Origin: an uncultured Candidatus Melainabacteria bacterium
GTDB taxonomy: Bacteria; Cyanobacteriota; Vampirovibrionia; Gastranaerophilales; Gastranaerophilaceae
Assembly (NCBI GenBank): GCA_934675695.1
Contig: CAKURN010000001.1
Location: 1-33,564, forward strand
Length of the DNA: 33,564 nt
Direction of reading: 5' to 3'
Below the pieces are notes generated by a model, which saw only the letters and a list, made by a program, of their open reading frames with translations, did not search any database and was not told the origin of the DNA. Position 1 is the first letter of the stretch. Every line of letters begins with the position of its first letter. This document shows positions 9,156 to 17,946 of this stretch, one piece after another. Position numbers and translations under genes: made by a program.

Positions 9156-9645
9156 AGCAGTGTTTTTTGACCGTGATGGCACTTTAAATGTCGATGTGCA
9201 TTATTTGCATCGGCCAGAAGATTTTATTTGGATAGATGGCGCTAAAGAAGCGATTAAATACGTGAAAGATCAGGGATATTTAGCAATATTAGTCACCAAT
9301 CAAAGTGGGGTGGCGCGCGGTTTCTATCCTGAAAGTGATGTAGTGGCGGTTTATAACCGGATGAATCAGGAATTAGCTAAAATTGGTACTGAATTGGATG
9401 CATTATATTACTGCCCACATCATCCGGATGGTAAAATTGCGGTTTATCGCAAAGTTTGTGATTGCCGCAAACCGGGCCCGTTGCTAATAAATAAGGCCTG
9501 TCAAAAATATGACATTGATAAAAAGCAATCTTATTTCGTTGGTGATACTGCAACTGACATGCAATGTGCTAAAAATGCGGGCATAATTGGCATAAAATAT
9601 GAAAATGGCAGTTTATATGACTTAGTAAAAAGCTCCATCAAATGA
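9145..9645 (+). CDS. gmhB: D-glycero-beta-D-manno-heptose 1,7-bisphosphate 7-phosphatase
   Basis: A HAD-superfamily phosphatase that removes the 7-phosphate of heptose bisphosphate, between the kinase and adenylyltransferase steps. FFDRDGTLN near residue 7 supplies the nucleophile and acid/base aspartates (Asp9, Asp11). LVTNQSGVARG is HAD motif II, and VGDTATDMQCA supplies motif IV. The GmhB zinc loop is visible as CPHHPDG followed by CDCRKPGP. I use ATG 9145, inside the last codons of hldD, because it starts right before the HAD core; the longer in-frame start at 9091 adds only hldD-shadow residues. The protein is 166 aa, normal for the family. The stop codon lies inside a terminator hairpin. 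Confidence 0.92.
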   Translation: MANKAVFFDRDGTLNVDVHYLHRPEDFIWIDGAKEAIKYVKDQGYLAILVTNQSGVARGFYPESDVVAVYNRMNQELAKIGTELDALYYCPHHPDGKIAVYRKVCDCRKPGPLLINKACQKYDIDKKQSYFVGDTATDMQCAKNAGIIGIKYENGSLYDLVKSSIK

Positions 9646-9655
9646 TGGGGCTTTT
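9627..9655 (+). terminator. Intrinsic terminator ending the inner-core operon
   Basis: AAAAGCTCCATCA faces TGATGGGGCTTTT, a ~13-bp stem with one G-T pair, followed by T-rich sequence. It overlaps the gmhB stop codon (9643-9645). Confidence 0.75.
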
Positions 9656-9656
9656 G

Positions 9657-9665
9657 TGGTATAAT
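9657..9665 (+). promoter_or_regulatory. Extended -10 promoter upstream of the MNT gene
   Basis: TGGTATAAT is a perfect extended -10 element immediately after the terminator; no good -35 is visible. It would start transcription near 9672, about 20 bp before the TTG of the nucleotidyltransferase gene, and may drive the downstream glycosyltransferase genes. Confidence 0.5.
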
Positions 9666-9691
9666 AGCAATGTCAATGTAATTGGTAAAAA

Positions 9692-9934
9692 TTGAAGCAG
9701 GAATCAGTTAATGTATATCTATTTGGTTCATGGGCCAGAGGAACACAGCGTCGCGGTTCAGATGTGGATATAGCTATTAAATTCCAAGGTGAAAATAAGC
9801 CTTGGAAAATAGCTGAACTGCGTGAGATTTTAGAAGAATCAACTATACCGTATGATGTTGATGTAGTTGATATGAATAATGCATCAGAAGGAATATTGCA
9901 GGAAATACAAAAGGATGGCATAAAATGGAAATGA
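9692..9934 (+). CDS. MNT-type minimal nucleotidyltransferase (MntA-like antitoxin)
   Basis: A small (80 aa) DNA-polymerase-beta-fold nucleotidyltransferase. VYLFGSWARG followed by GSDVDIAI gives the GS-x-DxD active site, and YDVDVVDM supplies the third acidic residue. In known MntA-HepT modules, MntA adenylylates the HEPN toxin HepT to silence it. The start is TTG; only seven residues precede the first strand, so the usual N-terminal helix is missing or very short. The expected HepT gene overlaps its end but is cut to 14 codons, leaving MntA an orphan. The gene sits between the inner-core operon and the outer LPS glycosyltransferases. The biological role here is uncertain. Confidence 0.72.
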   Translation: MKQESVNVYLFGSWARGTQRRGSDVDIAIKFQGENKPWKIAELREILEESTIPYDVDVVDMNNASEGILQEIQKDGIKWK

Positions 9935-9969
9935 TCAAACGCATGGAAACACTGGTCACCACGTCCTAA
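9925..9969 (+). pseudogene. Remnant of a HepT-like HEPN toxin gene
   Basis: An ATG inside the end of the MNT gene opens a 14-codon frame (MEMIKRMETLVTTS) followed by TAA. HepT genes normally begin with a similar charged helix and overlap the mntA end by a few bases, but continue for ~130 residues. The rest is absent; the next gene starts 24 bp later. Identification rests on position and the first few residues, so it is tentative. Confidence 0.35.
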
Positions 9970-9993
9970 ATAAATTGCATGAGGTAGTTGTAA

Positions 9994-11139
9994 GTGCGAA
10001 TAACGATATTTGAAAATATTATGACACCAGGTGGTCATGAAGTTGATTTTGATAGGATTTTAGTAGAGGAATTACAAAAATTGGGTCATGAGGTCGATTT
10101 TTGTGTGCCTGAAGGCTTTAAATTTAATTTTGATTATAAAGTCCCAGTACGAGAATTGTCAGGAAGTGTAGTTTCGTATTCTGGTGTTACAGGGATAAGA
10201 AAATTATTTCGGACGGTTAAACGGGAAATTCATAGACTTAATTGGTACAAGCAATTATATGAATTAGGAGAAGCTGGTAAAACGGATGCTATAATAGTAC
10301 CAACATCAACGTATAGATATTTGCGAGCATTAGCTAAAAGTGTATTGAGCAAATCAAAAGTTCCGGTTATTTTCATTTTGCATGGAATAAATCCAAGTGA
10401 AGCGCCGAAGTTTTTGCGAGCAGCTAAAAGACTAGAAATATGTCCTAATATTCGTCCAGTAGTTCTTACATTTACGGATAATATTTTTGGTGAAAAAAGA
10501 AAAAATATCCGCACTATATATCCACCAACTTTTGTGCCTAGAGATATTTCTTGGCGACCAGAGGCGCATAAATTAGTTAATAAAAAGCTCCTTACAATCG
10601 GTTTTTTCGGACAATATCGCCGTGAAAAGCATTTAGAAGATTTTTTGGATATTTATGTGCAGGGGAAATATACTAGACCAGTAAAACTTTTGGTACAGGG
10701 CTCAACCATGCATCCAGAAGATGCAGTTGATTTTGAAAGAATAATTGACAAATATAAAAGCTATGCTGGAATAGAATTTTTGCATAAAGGTTTAATTGGT
10801 GCCGAATGGCAGCAAGCTATAGCGGGCGTTGATGCATTACTTATGCCGTATTCGGCAGAACGTTATCGTTATCATTGGGGCGGGATGCTATTTACAGCAA
10901 TTGGTTTTCAAAAACCAGTTATAGCCAGTGATGACATGAATCCGGAAGTTTTTGCTGCGTATCATATAGGCGAATGCTTTAAAAGTGGTGACATGGCAGC
11001 ATTAAAGTTAACTTTAGAAGCATTTATAAATAACTATGATGCAGCTTTACCACAATATACTAATGAATTAAAAAAAGCCGCTACCGAATATTCACCAGTA
11101 GAATTTGCAAGACAGATAGAAAAAATTATTAAAGAATGA
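9994..11139 (+). CDS. GT-B glycosyltransferase (GT4-like), LPS core/outer sugar transfer
   Basis: A 381-aa two-domain GT-B protein. The N-terminal half opens with RITIFENIMTPGGHEVDF and has a HGINPSEAPKF segment; the C-terminal nucleotide-sugar domain starts at about residue 205 (IGFFGQYRREKHLEDFL) and contains ALLMPYSAERYRYHWGGML with QKPVIAS, equivalent to the donor-binding region of GT4 enzymes. The usual ExxGxxxxE signature is not clear, so the family is a guess. The GTG start follows GAGGT. It is the first glycosyltransferase after the terminator/promoter at 9.65 kb. Donor sugar and linkage cannot be predicted. Confidence 0.7.
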   Translation: MRITIFENIMTPGGHEVDFDRILVEELQKLGHEVDFCVPEGFKFNFDYKVPVRELSGSVVSYSGVTGIRKLFRTVKREIHRLNWYKQLYELGEAGKTDAIIVPTSTYRYLRALAKSVLSKSKVPVIFILHGINPSEAPKFLRAAKRLEICPNIRPVVLTFTDNIFGEKRKNIRTIYPPTFVPRDISWRPEAHKLVNKKLLTIGFFGQYRREKHLEDFLDIYVQGKYTRPVKLLVQGSTMHPEDAVDFERIIDKYKSYAGIEFLHKGLIGAEWQQAIAGVDALLMPYSAERYRYHWGGMLFTAIGFQKPVIASDDMNPEVFAAYHIGECFKSGDMAALKLTLEAFINNYDAALPQYTNELKKAATEYSPVEFARQIEKIIKE

Positions 11140-11227
11140 ATCTGATAATAAAGTATGGTTTTATTTTATAAATATGAATGATTAAGTGATATTTTGATGA
11201 TTTTATAAGAAATGGAAGGTCGATTGA

Positions 11228-12019
11228 ATGGCAACAGGATTGTCGGTCCTTATATTGGCAAAGAATGAAGAAAAGAATATTGCTGACTGCATAAAAAGTG
11301 TTAGTTTTGCTGATGAAATAATAGTAATTGATGATTATAGTTCAGATAATACAGCAAAAATCAGTGAACAACTAGGAGCAAAAGTAGTATTACATGCACT
11401 TAATGGAGATTGGGGTGCTCAGCAGACTTATGCGATAGAACAGGCAAAAAATCCATGGATATTTTTTATTGATGCGGATGAAAGGGTTTCAATATCGCTG
11501 GCAAAAAAAGTACAAAATATTGTTAAAGAAGACGATCGACGTTTTGCTTATTTGAATGCACGACTTAATTATTTTTGGGAACAGCCATTAAGGCATGGTG
11601 GGTGGTTTCCTGATTATGTAGTAAGATTATTGCCAGCTAAAGGAACCTATGTAACAGGTTTTGTGCATCCATCATTTCATCATGATTATGAGGAAGTAAA
11701 ATTAGATAAAGAAGAATATATGATTCATTATCCCTATCGTGATTGGGAACATTATTTTAACAAGTTTAATTTTTACACTACTTTGGCAGCGGAAAAAATG
11801 CAAGTTAAAGGGAAAAAGGCTAGCTTGCTGGATATTATAATGCATCCATTATGGGCATCCTTTAGGATGTATTTTCTTAAATCTGGCTGGAAGGATGGAA
11901 AAATCGGCTTTGTACTAGCCAGTTTCCATTTTTTCTATACTATGGCAAAATATGTAAAATTATACTATTTAAACAAAACTAACAATCATGTAGGAGATAA
12001 GGAATGTTATCGGAAATAA
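11228..12019 (+). CDS. waaE: GT2 family LPS core glycosyltransferase, WaaE/KdtX-like
   Basis: A single-domain GT-A enzyme (263 aa). LSVLILAKNEEKNIADCI opens the fold, and IDDYSSDNT plus the metal-binding FIDADERVS are the GT2 signatures. RHGGWFPDYVVRLL and the C-terminal HPLWASFRMYFLKSGWKDG segment match the WaaE/KdtX group, which adds beta-1,4-glucose to the first heptose in some LPS cores. The last ~45 residues contain a hydrophobic stretch that may touch the membrane. Its end overlaps the DUF535 gene by 16 bp. The group is recognised with good confidence; the sugar transferred here is inferred only. Confidence 0.8.
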   Translation: MATGLSVLILAKNEEKNIADCIKSVSFADEIIVIDDYSSDNTAKISEQLGAKVVLHALNGDWGAQQTYAIEQAKNPWIFFIDADERVSISLAKKVQNIVKEDDRRFAYLNARLNYFWEQPLRHGGWFPDYVVRLLPAKGTYVTGFVHPSFHHDYEEVKLDKEEYMIHYPYRDWEHYFNKFNFYTTLAAEKMQVKGKKASLLDIIMHPLWASFRMYFLKSGWKDGKIGFVLASFHFFYTMAKYVKLYYLNKTNNHVGDKECYRK

Positions 12020-12906
12020 TAACTTTAGGACGTAAAATATATAATTTGGATAATAGGAGAGAACAACATAGATTTATAGTATTTATTATTCGCTCTTTAT
12101 TCCATTATAAAAGCGTAATGTGCCTATACAAATGGTTTCAAGAAGATGAAGCTCGTAAGAAAATAATTGACCAAAATCCGTTTCCAATTGAACAAATGAC
12201 ACGGGCTTTTTTTTATGCTGGGTCTAATAGCGAAGAAAGGGCAAATTTAATAAAGCAGCATTTTGCCTATGAACAGCAAGTATTACTATTGGAATGGTAT
12301 ATAAAACTGAACACAGATCATTTTTATAAAATATGGCAGGATGTTAATGAAGACAAGTGGAACGTTGTATTGCATATGGCACCGGGACAGCGTAAAGAAG
12401 GATTATTGGCGGTTAATATGTACTTAGAAAATGTCTGCGTTTATCAAATAATGTTTTGGTTAAATGTAAATAAAAAAAATGAAGTCTCAATGTATATTGG
12501 AGCCTTACAAGGACCGAATATAGATAACGCCAAGGAAATAATAAAAGAGCTTACTAAACGTTCATATCGATATCGTACAAAAAATTTGATACTATATATG
12601 ACAATGGCGGTGGCGAGGTCCCTGAAAGTGAGACATATTTATGCAGTATCAAATGAAGGTTATTATGCTAATAATCATGTACGGCGGGATAGAAAGCTAA
12701 AGACTGATTTCGGTCAGTTTTGGCAGGAATGTGGCGGACATATAACTCATGATCAAAGATTTTATGAATTGCCATTAATAGAGGCGCGTAAAACTATGGA
12801 AGAGGTACCAACGAGAAAAAGAGCAGTATATCGTAAACGGTTTGCTTTTCAGGATGACGTTGATAGACAGATAGCAGAAAATATAGGTAAAATATTAAAG
12901 GAGTAA
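12004..12906 (+). CDS. VirK/YbjX-type DUF535 protein
   Basis: A 300-aa cytosolic-looking protein with no signal peptide. IGALQGPN near residue 178, YAVSNEGYYAN near 218 and FWQECGG near 240 are the recurrent blocks of the DUF535 (VirK/YbjX) family. Members in Enterobacteria are linked to envelope and antimicrobial-peptide resistance, but no biochemical activity is established. Here it starts inside the 3' end of the waaE-like gene and sits 5 bp upstream of a GT9 gene, so it is translated with LPS enzymes. This supports a role in LPS or lipid A handling, by context only. Confidence 0.8.
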   Translation: MLSEIITLGRKIYNLDNRREQHRFIVFIIRSLFHYKSVMCLYKWFQEDEARKKIIDQNPFPIEQMTRAFFYAGSNSEERANLIKQHFAYEQQVLLLEWYIKLNTDHFYKIWQDVNEDKWNVVLHMAPGQRKEGLLAVNMYLENVCVYQIMFWLNVNKKNEVSMYIGALQGPNIDNAKEIIKELTKRSYRYRTKNLILYMTMAVARSLKVRHIYAVSNEGYYANNHVRRDRKLKTDFGQFWQECGGHITHDQRFYELPLIEARKTMEEVPTRKRAVYRKRFAFQDDVDRQIAENIGKILKE

Positions 12907-12911
12907 CCATC

Positions 12912-13961
12912 TTGTTGATAAAACAATATCACAATATTTTAGTTAATGCCTTGGTTAATTTGGGCGATGTAGTGCTGACTACTAGTGCAGTAGCTTTGTT
13001 AAAAAAGGCTTATCCAGAGGCTAAAATAACTATGCTGGTGAAACCAGTGGTAAAAGAAGCTGTTGAAAATAACCCTGTTATTGATGATGTAATTGTATTT
13101 AAATATAAGGCTAAAGACAATTCAATTGGTCAAATGTTATCAATGGTTAAAGAATTGAAACGTAGAAAATTCGATTTGTCAATTTCATTTGATCGCAAAT
13201 TACGCCCTGCTTTATTGGCATTTTTAGCAGGTATTCCAGTAAGGGTTGGTCCAGATAAAGTGTTTGATGATAACAAAAGTAAAGTAACATGGTTATATAC
13301 TGATGTTATGCATATAAAGCATGATTTGGAAACGACCTTGCAAGCAGAAACCTATCAGGAAATAGTGCGCTTATTTACTGGTCTAAAGGATCATGCTGTT
13401 CCAGTATTTGCAAGAATTACTAAAAAGGCTGAACAAAATGCTGATAAATTGTTAGCTAGATTGCCAGCAGGGAAGAAACGGATTGCTTTGTGTGTTAAAG
13501 GCACATTTGAGCTTAAAACTTGGCCCAAAGAATATTTTGTGCAAACAGTGACGGAATTAGCTAAGAAGCTAGATGCAGCTTTTTTTATTGTTGGTGCACC
13601 TAATGATAAAGAGTATGCTGAGGAAGTAATAGCGGATATGCCATGCAAAGTGGAAAATTTTTGTGGTGAAACCAGTTTGGTTGATTTAGCAGCAATATTC
13701 AAGAAAACGGATGTTTTTATAACAGTGGATACAGGAGCAACGCATATTGCTGCTACAACTGGTATAAAAATGATTACTATTTATGGTTGTACTAGTCCTA
13801 AACGCTGGCATCCGATTAATGATAAGGCAATTGTGCTTACAAGTGAAGAATCTTGTTGTCCTTGTAAATGCAGAGTTGATGAATGTCCAAGTGCTCCTCA
13901 ATATAAATGTTTGTGTAGAATATTGCCGCAAGAAGTATTGGATAATATTATTGGGTTGTAG
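12912..13961 (+). CDS. Third GT9 heptosyltransferase-family protein (WaaQ-like candidate)
   Basis: GT9-family glycosyltransferase of 349 aa. VNALVNLGDVVLTTSAVALL is the N-terminal family motif, CVKGTFELKTWPKEYF holds the W-PKE element, and TVDTGATHIAATTGIKMITIYG is the C-terminal donor site. A dense cysteine cluster (CCPCKCRVDEC...CLC) lies near the C-terminus. The best start is TTG 12912, eight bases after GGAG; TTG 12915 is also possible. It could add a third, side-branch heptose as WaaQ does, or another ADP- or nucleotide-activated sugar. It lies apart from the inner-core operon, among accessory glycosyltransferases. Confidence 0.78.
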   Translation: MLIKQYHNILVNALVNLGDVVLTTSAVALLKKAYPEAKITMLVKPVVKEAVENNPVIDDVIVFKYKAKDNSIGQMLSMVKELKRRKFDLSISFDRKLRPALLAFLAGIPVRVGPDKVFDDNKSKVTWLYTDVMHIKHDLETTLQAETYQEIVRLFTGLKDHAVPVFARITKKAEQNADKLLARLPAGKKRIALCVKGTFELKTWPKEYFVQTVTELAKKLDAAFFIVGAPNDKEYAEEVIADMPCKVENFCGETSLVDLAAIFKKTDVFITVDTGATHIAATTGIKMITIYGCTSPKRWHPINDKAIVLTSEESCCPCKCRVDECPSAPQYKCLCRILPQEVLDNIIGL

Positions 13962-13971
13962 GAGTTATGGT

Positions 13972-15108
13972 ATGCATATTTTATTATTGGTAAAAGATTT
14001 TGCTGAAGGAACTGAATTTAATAAAGATGGATTGCCGACTAAGAGCGGTGCAGAATTTCATGCAGAGAATCATGCTTTGCAATTGATAAAAAGAGGTCAT
14101 AAAGTTACGATAATGACGAGAAAACGGCATTTCTTTGTTAAATCAAGGGAAATTTATCAAGGAATTGACTTAGTTAGATTGCATGAACCGTTTCGGGGGC
14201 TAGAACTTATTATTAGATTATTTACAACACATAGAAATATTGACGCAGTATATATAATAGGAAAACCTAAATTTGTTGTGTGGGCTATACTTTGGGCGAA
14301 AATTTTCGGCAAAAATAATGTATTATCATTAACGGGAAAAGCAGAATTATTTAATTCTGTTGATAATTGGCGAACTAGAATATTAACTAAATGCAAGCAC
14401 TATATTGCGTTGTCCCAAGAGATAAAACGTGGGTTTATAACTCAGGGACAAATAAAAGAAGACAAGATCGTTGTATTAGGCCAAGGGATAGATACGAATA
14501 AATATAAGCCACCGACAGTTGAAGAAAAAATAAGATTTCGTAATGAATATGGAATAGAGAAAGACGCTTTAATATTGTTGTTTTGCGCAAGATTGGTTCC
14601 AGATAAAGGGATAGATACTTTAAAAAAAGTTTGGGAAAAAATTTATACGTTATATCCTAATTCACAATTAATTGTAGTTGGTGGCGGACGTAATGATATT
14701 GTAACGGATTTAAAAAAATTATCTAAAACTCTTGATAATAGTATTATTTTAACGGGAGAAGTTAATAATACTAGGAAGTATTATTGCTTAGGTGATGTCA
14801 ATATATTTCCATCACATCATGAGGGGTTACCAACTTCATTAATGGAGGCAATGTCATGTGGTCTGCCATCAGTAGTATCAGATATTGGTGGATGTGAAGA
14901 TTTGGTTGAAAACAAGGTGAGTGGATTAAGAGTGCCAGTAGATGATGTACAAGGGTTTATAGATGGTATACGATATCTTTTTGATAATAAAGATAAGAGA
15001 CATCTTTGGGGAAATGCAGCAAGTAATTTTATAAAAAATAATTGCGATTATGAAGTTGTAATAAAAAAACTTGAAAATATAATCTCAGAAAATAAAAATG
15101 AAGGATAA
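13972..15108 (+). CDS. GT4 family glycosyltransferase
   Basis: A 378-aa GT-B enzyme of the GT4 type. The acceptor domain starts ILLLVKDFAEGTEFNKDGLP and has GAEFHAENHALQLIKRGH. The donor domain has FCARLVPDKGIDTL near residue 205 and FPSHHEGLPTSLMEAMSCGLPSVVSDIGG near 285, which is the classical ExxGxxxxE-like nucleotide-sugar motif. I prefer ATG 13972, 10 bp after the GT9 stop with GGAG upstream; the longer frame to 13783 is only a shadow of that gene. Likely adds an outer-core or O-chain sugar. Confidence 0.85.
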   Translation: MHILLLVKDFAEGTEFNKDGLPTKSGAEFHAENHALQLIKRGHKVTIMTRKRHFFVKSREIYQGIDLVRLHEPFRGLELIIRLFTTHRNIDAVYIIGKPKFVVWAILWAKIFGKNNVLSLTGKAELFNSVDNWRTRILTKCKHYIALSQEIKRGFITQGQIKEDKIVVLGQGIDTNKYKPPTVEEKIRFRNEYGIEKDALILLFCARLVPDKGIDTLKKVWEKIYTLYPNSQLIVVGGGRNDIVTDLKKLSKTLDNSIILTGEVNNTRKYYCLGDVNIFPSHHEGLPTSLMEAMSCGLPSVVSDIGGCEDLVENKVSGLRVPVDDVQGFIDGIRYLFDNKDKRHLWGNAASNFIKNNCDYEVVIKKLENIISENKNEG

Positions 15109-15234
15109 ATGAAAAGTTATTATATGTACTGTTATTTAAGTCAGTGCTATAGATATACTTATTTAATTGATTTTAAAATAGTAATGCTTGATATAGTAAT
15201 AATGTGCTAATTATTTGGGGATATAAAAAACAGA

Positions 15235-16386
15235 ATGAGGAAAAAACATATTGTTGGAATATTGTGGGAACAAGCAAATGATACATGGTTCTCAAAAGAT
15301 ATGTGTGCTTATCCGTATTATTTAGCTGATAAATATGACTGGAATGCGACTTTGTGTTATTTTGTGGAAAATGAGTCGTTACTGAATTTAGAATATCAAA
15401 AGAAAGTTTCGTTAGTAAATTTAGGATGTGAAACTAATTATAAAAAAAAATTAGTTATAGCTAAAAATTATATAAAGAGAAATGCTGCGGAAATAGATAT
15501 TGTAATGTTGTTTAATTATGGTGGAAACACCTATAAATTAGCTAATTATATAAAAAAGGTAAATCCGAATATATTCATATGGAGTAAATTAGATATGAGT
15601 AAAGGTGGATTTTCACATTTTTACGATGGTACGCGTATTAGAAAAATTAAAAATTATGTAGAGCTTTGGAAGAGTCGCAATGTAGATTTATTCACAGTAG
15701 AAACCTTTGCTTATTACAAGGTATTGAAAAAATTGAAAATTTTTAATGATAGAATAGGATATTTACCCAATGGAGTAGCACTTTTTCCTATAAAAGAAAT
15801 CAATATTAACCAGCTTGATAATATAAAAAAAGAAAATATTATTGTGTATATAGGTAGGTTAGATAGCTTAGAAAAAAATGCAGAATTATTTTTGAATTCA
15901 TTAACATTGATTAGTAAGAAAGTATTGTCCAAGTGGAAAATAAAAATCATAGGACCGTATTCAGATGATATTTATAATAAACATATTATGCTAGGCAGAA
16001 CTAATATACAATATAAAGAAAATGTGGAATTGTTAGGGAAATTAACCAATAGACGAAAGATTTATGAATTATGCAGCTCTGCTCGCATAATATGTTTGAC
16101 AAGCAGAAGTGAAAGTTTTGGTATAGCGGTTATTGAAGGGATGTATTTTGGTACATATCCTGTTTTAACTAACTATGGAGATATTGTAAAAGATGTAACT
16201 AATAATGGTAACATTGGAACAGTCGTTTATGAAAATAACGCTAATACGTATGCAAAAGCCTTGGAAATGGCAATGAAAAATGTGGTATCTAATACACACT
16301 TGTGTGAAGAATGTAGGGAATATGCTAGAAAAACGTTTAGTTATAATATTTTAGTAGATACGTTATACAACTTGCTGAAAAATTAG
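15235..16386 (+). CDS. GT4-like glycosyltransferase
   Basis: A 383-aa GT-B protein. The C-terminal domain begins near residue 200 with IIVYIGRLDSLEKNAELFL and includes CLTSRSESFGIAVIEGMYFGTYPVLTNYGD, the GT4 donor-binding ExFGxxxxE signature. The N-terminal domain (GILWEQANDTWFSKD) has no close match I can name. Preceded by 126 bp of AT-rich spacer with no clear terminator; the ribosome site is weak (GGGG 14 bases away). Base composition is notably more AT-rich than in the inner-core operon, suggesting later acquisition. Sugar and acceptor unknown. Confidence 0.78.
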   Translation: MRKKHIVGILWEQANDTWFSKDMCAYPYYLADKYDWNATLCYFVENESLLNLEYQKKVSLVNLGCETNYKKKLVIAKNYIKRNAAEIDIVMLFNYGGNTYKLANYIKKVNPNIFIWSKLDMSKGGFSHFYDGTRIRKIKNYVELWKSRNVDLFTVETFAYYKVLKKLKIFNDRIGYLPNGVALFPIKEININQLDNIKKENIIVYIGRLDSLEKNAELFLNSLTLISKKVLSKWKIKIIGPYSDDIYNKHIMLGRTNIQYKENVELLGKLTNRRKIYELCSSARIICLTSRSESFGIAVIEGMYFGTYPVLTNYGDIVKDVTNNGNIGTVVYENNANTYAKALEMAMKNVVSNTHLCEECREYARKTFSYNILVDTLYNLLKN

Positions 16387-16434
16387 TTTTAATAAGGTTA
16401 TGTAAAAAGTATTGTATAGGGGATTTTGGCATAA

Positions 16435-17469
16435 ATGAAATTTGTTGTTATAGGACCTAAAAAGTATCATTATACGAAAAGCATAGCAGAGGCTATTAAC
16501 CAATATGGATATGATACATCAGTAATATATTACAATGATTTTTATGAATCATGTACATATTTTCAGCGAAAAATATATAAATATGGTTTTTCCTATATAA
16601 AGGAACAGTGGAATAATAATTGGGAAGAATCTTTAATAAAATCTTGTATGGAAATTTCTGATTATAGTAAAGAACAATTATGTATATTAATAACAAGTAA
16701 TCTAAATTTAAGTAATAAGGTATTAAGCCAATTGAAACAATATAAAATTATTATTTGGCTGTGGGATTCAGTAAAAAATAATAGTAATGATTTTATTAAA
16801 AAATTAAAATCTTATAATAGGGTATATGCTTTTGAAAAAAAGGATATACCCTATTTAAAACAAGCTGGAATTAACGCTGAATATTTACCATTGGGATATA
16901 GTGAAAAATTTTTTTATAATATGTCTGTAAATGAAGATATAGATATAAGCTTTATAGGTATGCCAGATGACGATAGATTAAAGACAGCTGAATGCTTGGC
17001 ACAATATGCGTCTGAACATAATTTGAATTTCCGCATATATGGGGAATGGTATGATAAAAGACATTTTTGGAGAAAATATAAATATAGTAAACAACATCCG
17101 TATTTATATGAATGTATAGAAAATAGAATGGTATCAGCTGCTGAGTCAGCAAAAATTTACAATAGAAGTAAGTTGTGCATGAATATTAATAGAAAAATTC
17201 ATACGAGTATAAACCCTCGTACTTTTGAAATTATGGCTACTAATACATGTATGTTTATGAACACTGGCGTGGATATTAACGGTGTATTAGTTCCGAATAT
17301 AGATTATGTGGAATATAAGGATGATGATTTACTGTACAAGGTTGATTATATGTTGAAAAATGAAAAAGCTAGAAAAAATATTGCTAATTCTGGCTTATCT
17401 AAAATTAAGAAAAAATATTCTATAGAAAATCTTTGTAAACATATATTGAATGATGTAAATGATATATAA
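16435..17469 (+). CDS. CgeB-like glycosyltransferase (Glyco_trans_1_2 type)
   Basis: A 344-aa protein. The N-terminal half (FVVIGPKKYHYTKSIAEAI; IIIWLWDSVKNN; RVYAFEKKDIPYLKQAG) and the C-terminal INPRTFEIMATNTCMFMN block match the CgeB/DUF3880-like GT-B group, in which the N-x-R-x-FE motif lies in the donor domain. GGGGATTT precedes the ATG by about 10 bases. AT-rich, with Asn/Lys/Ile/Tyr bias like its upstream neighbour, so the two probably arrived together. Function in LPS or another surface glycan is inferred from context. Confidence 0.7.
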   Translation: MKFVVIGPKKYHYTKSIAEAINQYGYDTSVIYYNDFYESCTYFQRKIYKYGFSYIKEQWNNNWEESLIKSCMEISDYSKEQLCILITSNLNLSNKVLSQLKQYKIIIWLWDSVKNNSNDFIKKLKSYNRVYAFEKKDIPYLKQAGINAEYLPLGYSEKFFYNMSVNEDIDISFIGMPDDDRLKTAECLAQYASEHNLNFRIYGEWYDKRHFWRKYKYSKQHPYLYECIENRMVSAAESAKIYNRSKLCMNINRKIHTSINPRTFEIMATNTCMFMNTGVDINGVLVPNIDYVEYKDDDLLYKVDYMLKNEKARKNIANSGLSKIKKKYSIENLCKHILNDVNDI

Positions 17470-17547
17470 TAAAGGCAGATCGTTAAAATATAAAACTAAT
17501 TAATATGTAATAAATTGATGATTAGTAGCAATGGAGATCAATTGTAA

Positions 17548-17616
17548 ATGAGAAAGACCCGTAGTGATTGCACAGTAGGAAGTTTTGAAAAAAACCATGG
17601 ATTACAAAGAAAGTAG
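17548..17616 (+). pseudogene. Short broken frame upstream of the 88-aa hypothetical gene
   Basis: ATG 17548 opens 22 codons (MRKTRSDCTVGSFEKNHGLQ...) ending in TAG. A run of seven A at 17588-17594 is the point where adding one A would join this frame to the downstream one, giving a single reading frame to 17891. Both interpretations, a small separate frame or the broken start of the next gene, remain open. Confidence 0.3.
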
Positions 17617-17624
17617 AGGATTCA

Positions 17625-17891
17625 TTGCAGCTGCTTATGGCAATATTGTTAAGAAGGTATGGTATATTAGATTGTGTAGGGGAATCTTTTTATAGAAAGA
17701 TTAAATTATCTTCAGTGAAATTAAAATTTATTTTAGTGATTACCTCGGAACATACTAGAAAAGAATGGCTTCCAGGACCAAAAGCAGAATTGGAAAGAAG
17801 ATTATTATCATTGCGTAAAATTTGGAATTTAGAAATTATTGTAATGAATCGCGAATTAGCCAATAAATATAGATTGCTTGTTGATAGTTAA
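17625..17891 (+). CDS. Hypothetical protein, 88 aa (possibly 3' part of a frameshifted gene)
   Basis: I do not recognise this protein. It reads as a small alpha/beta domain: an amphipathic helix (QLLMAILLRRYGILDCVG), a strand FILVITSE, then a helix in LPGPKAELERRLLSLRKIW and a strand LEIIVMNRELANKY. A TTG start at 17625 has GAGG five bases upstream. The same frame is open back to 17589, and one missing A would join it to the ATG at 17548. It sits between a CgeB-like transferase and the phosphoethanolamine transferase gene, in the part of the island where frames are broken. No function is proposed. Confidence 0.4.
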   Translation: MQLLMAILLRRYGILDCVGESFYRKIKLSSVKLKFILVITSEHTRKEWLPGPKAELERRLLSLRKIWNLEIIVMNRELANKYRLLVDS

Positions 17892-17946
17892 TATGTTTTT
17901 TGATGATAAATAGAATTAGAATCAATTGTTATTACGGGGGATTAAA

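Noticed and set aside
13783..13971. Upstream extension of the GT4 gene to 13783
   Set aside because: It is the out-of-frame shadow of the GT9 gene; ATG 13972 has GGAG upstream and starts the GT-B fold directly.
16387..16434. Possible promoter between the GT4-like and CgeB-like genes
   Set aside because: Only generic AT-rich sequence; no paired -35 and -10 with acceptable spacing.
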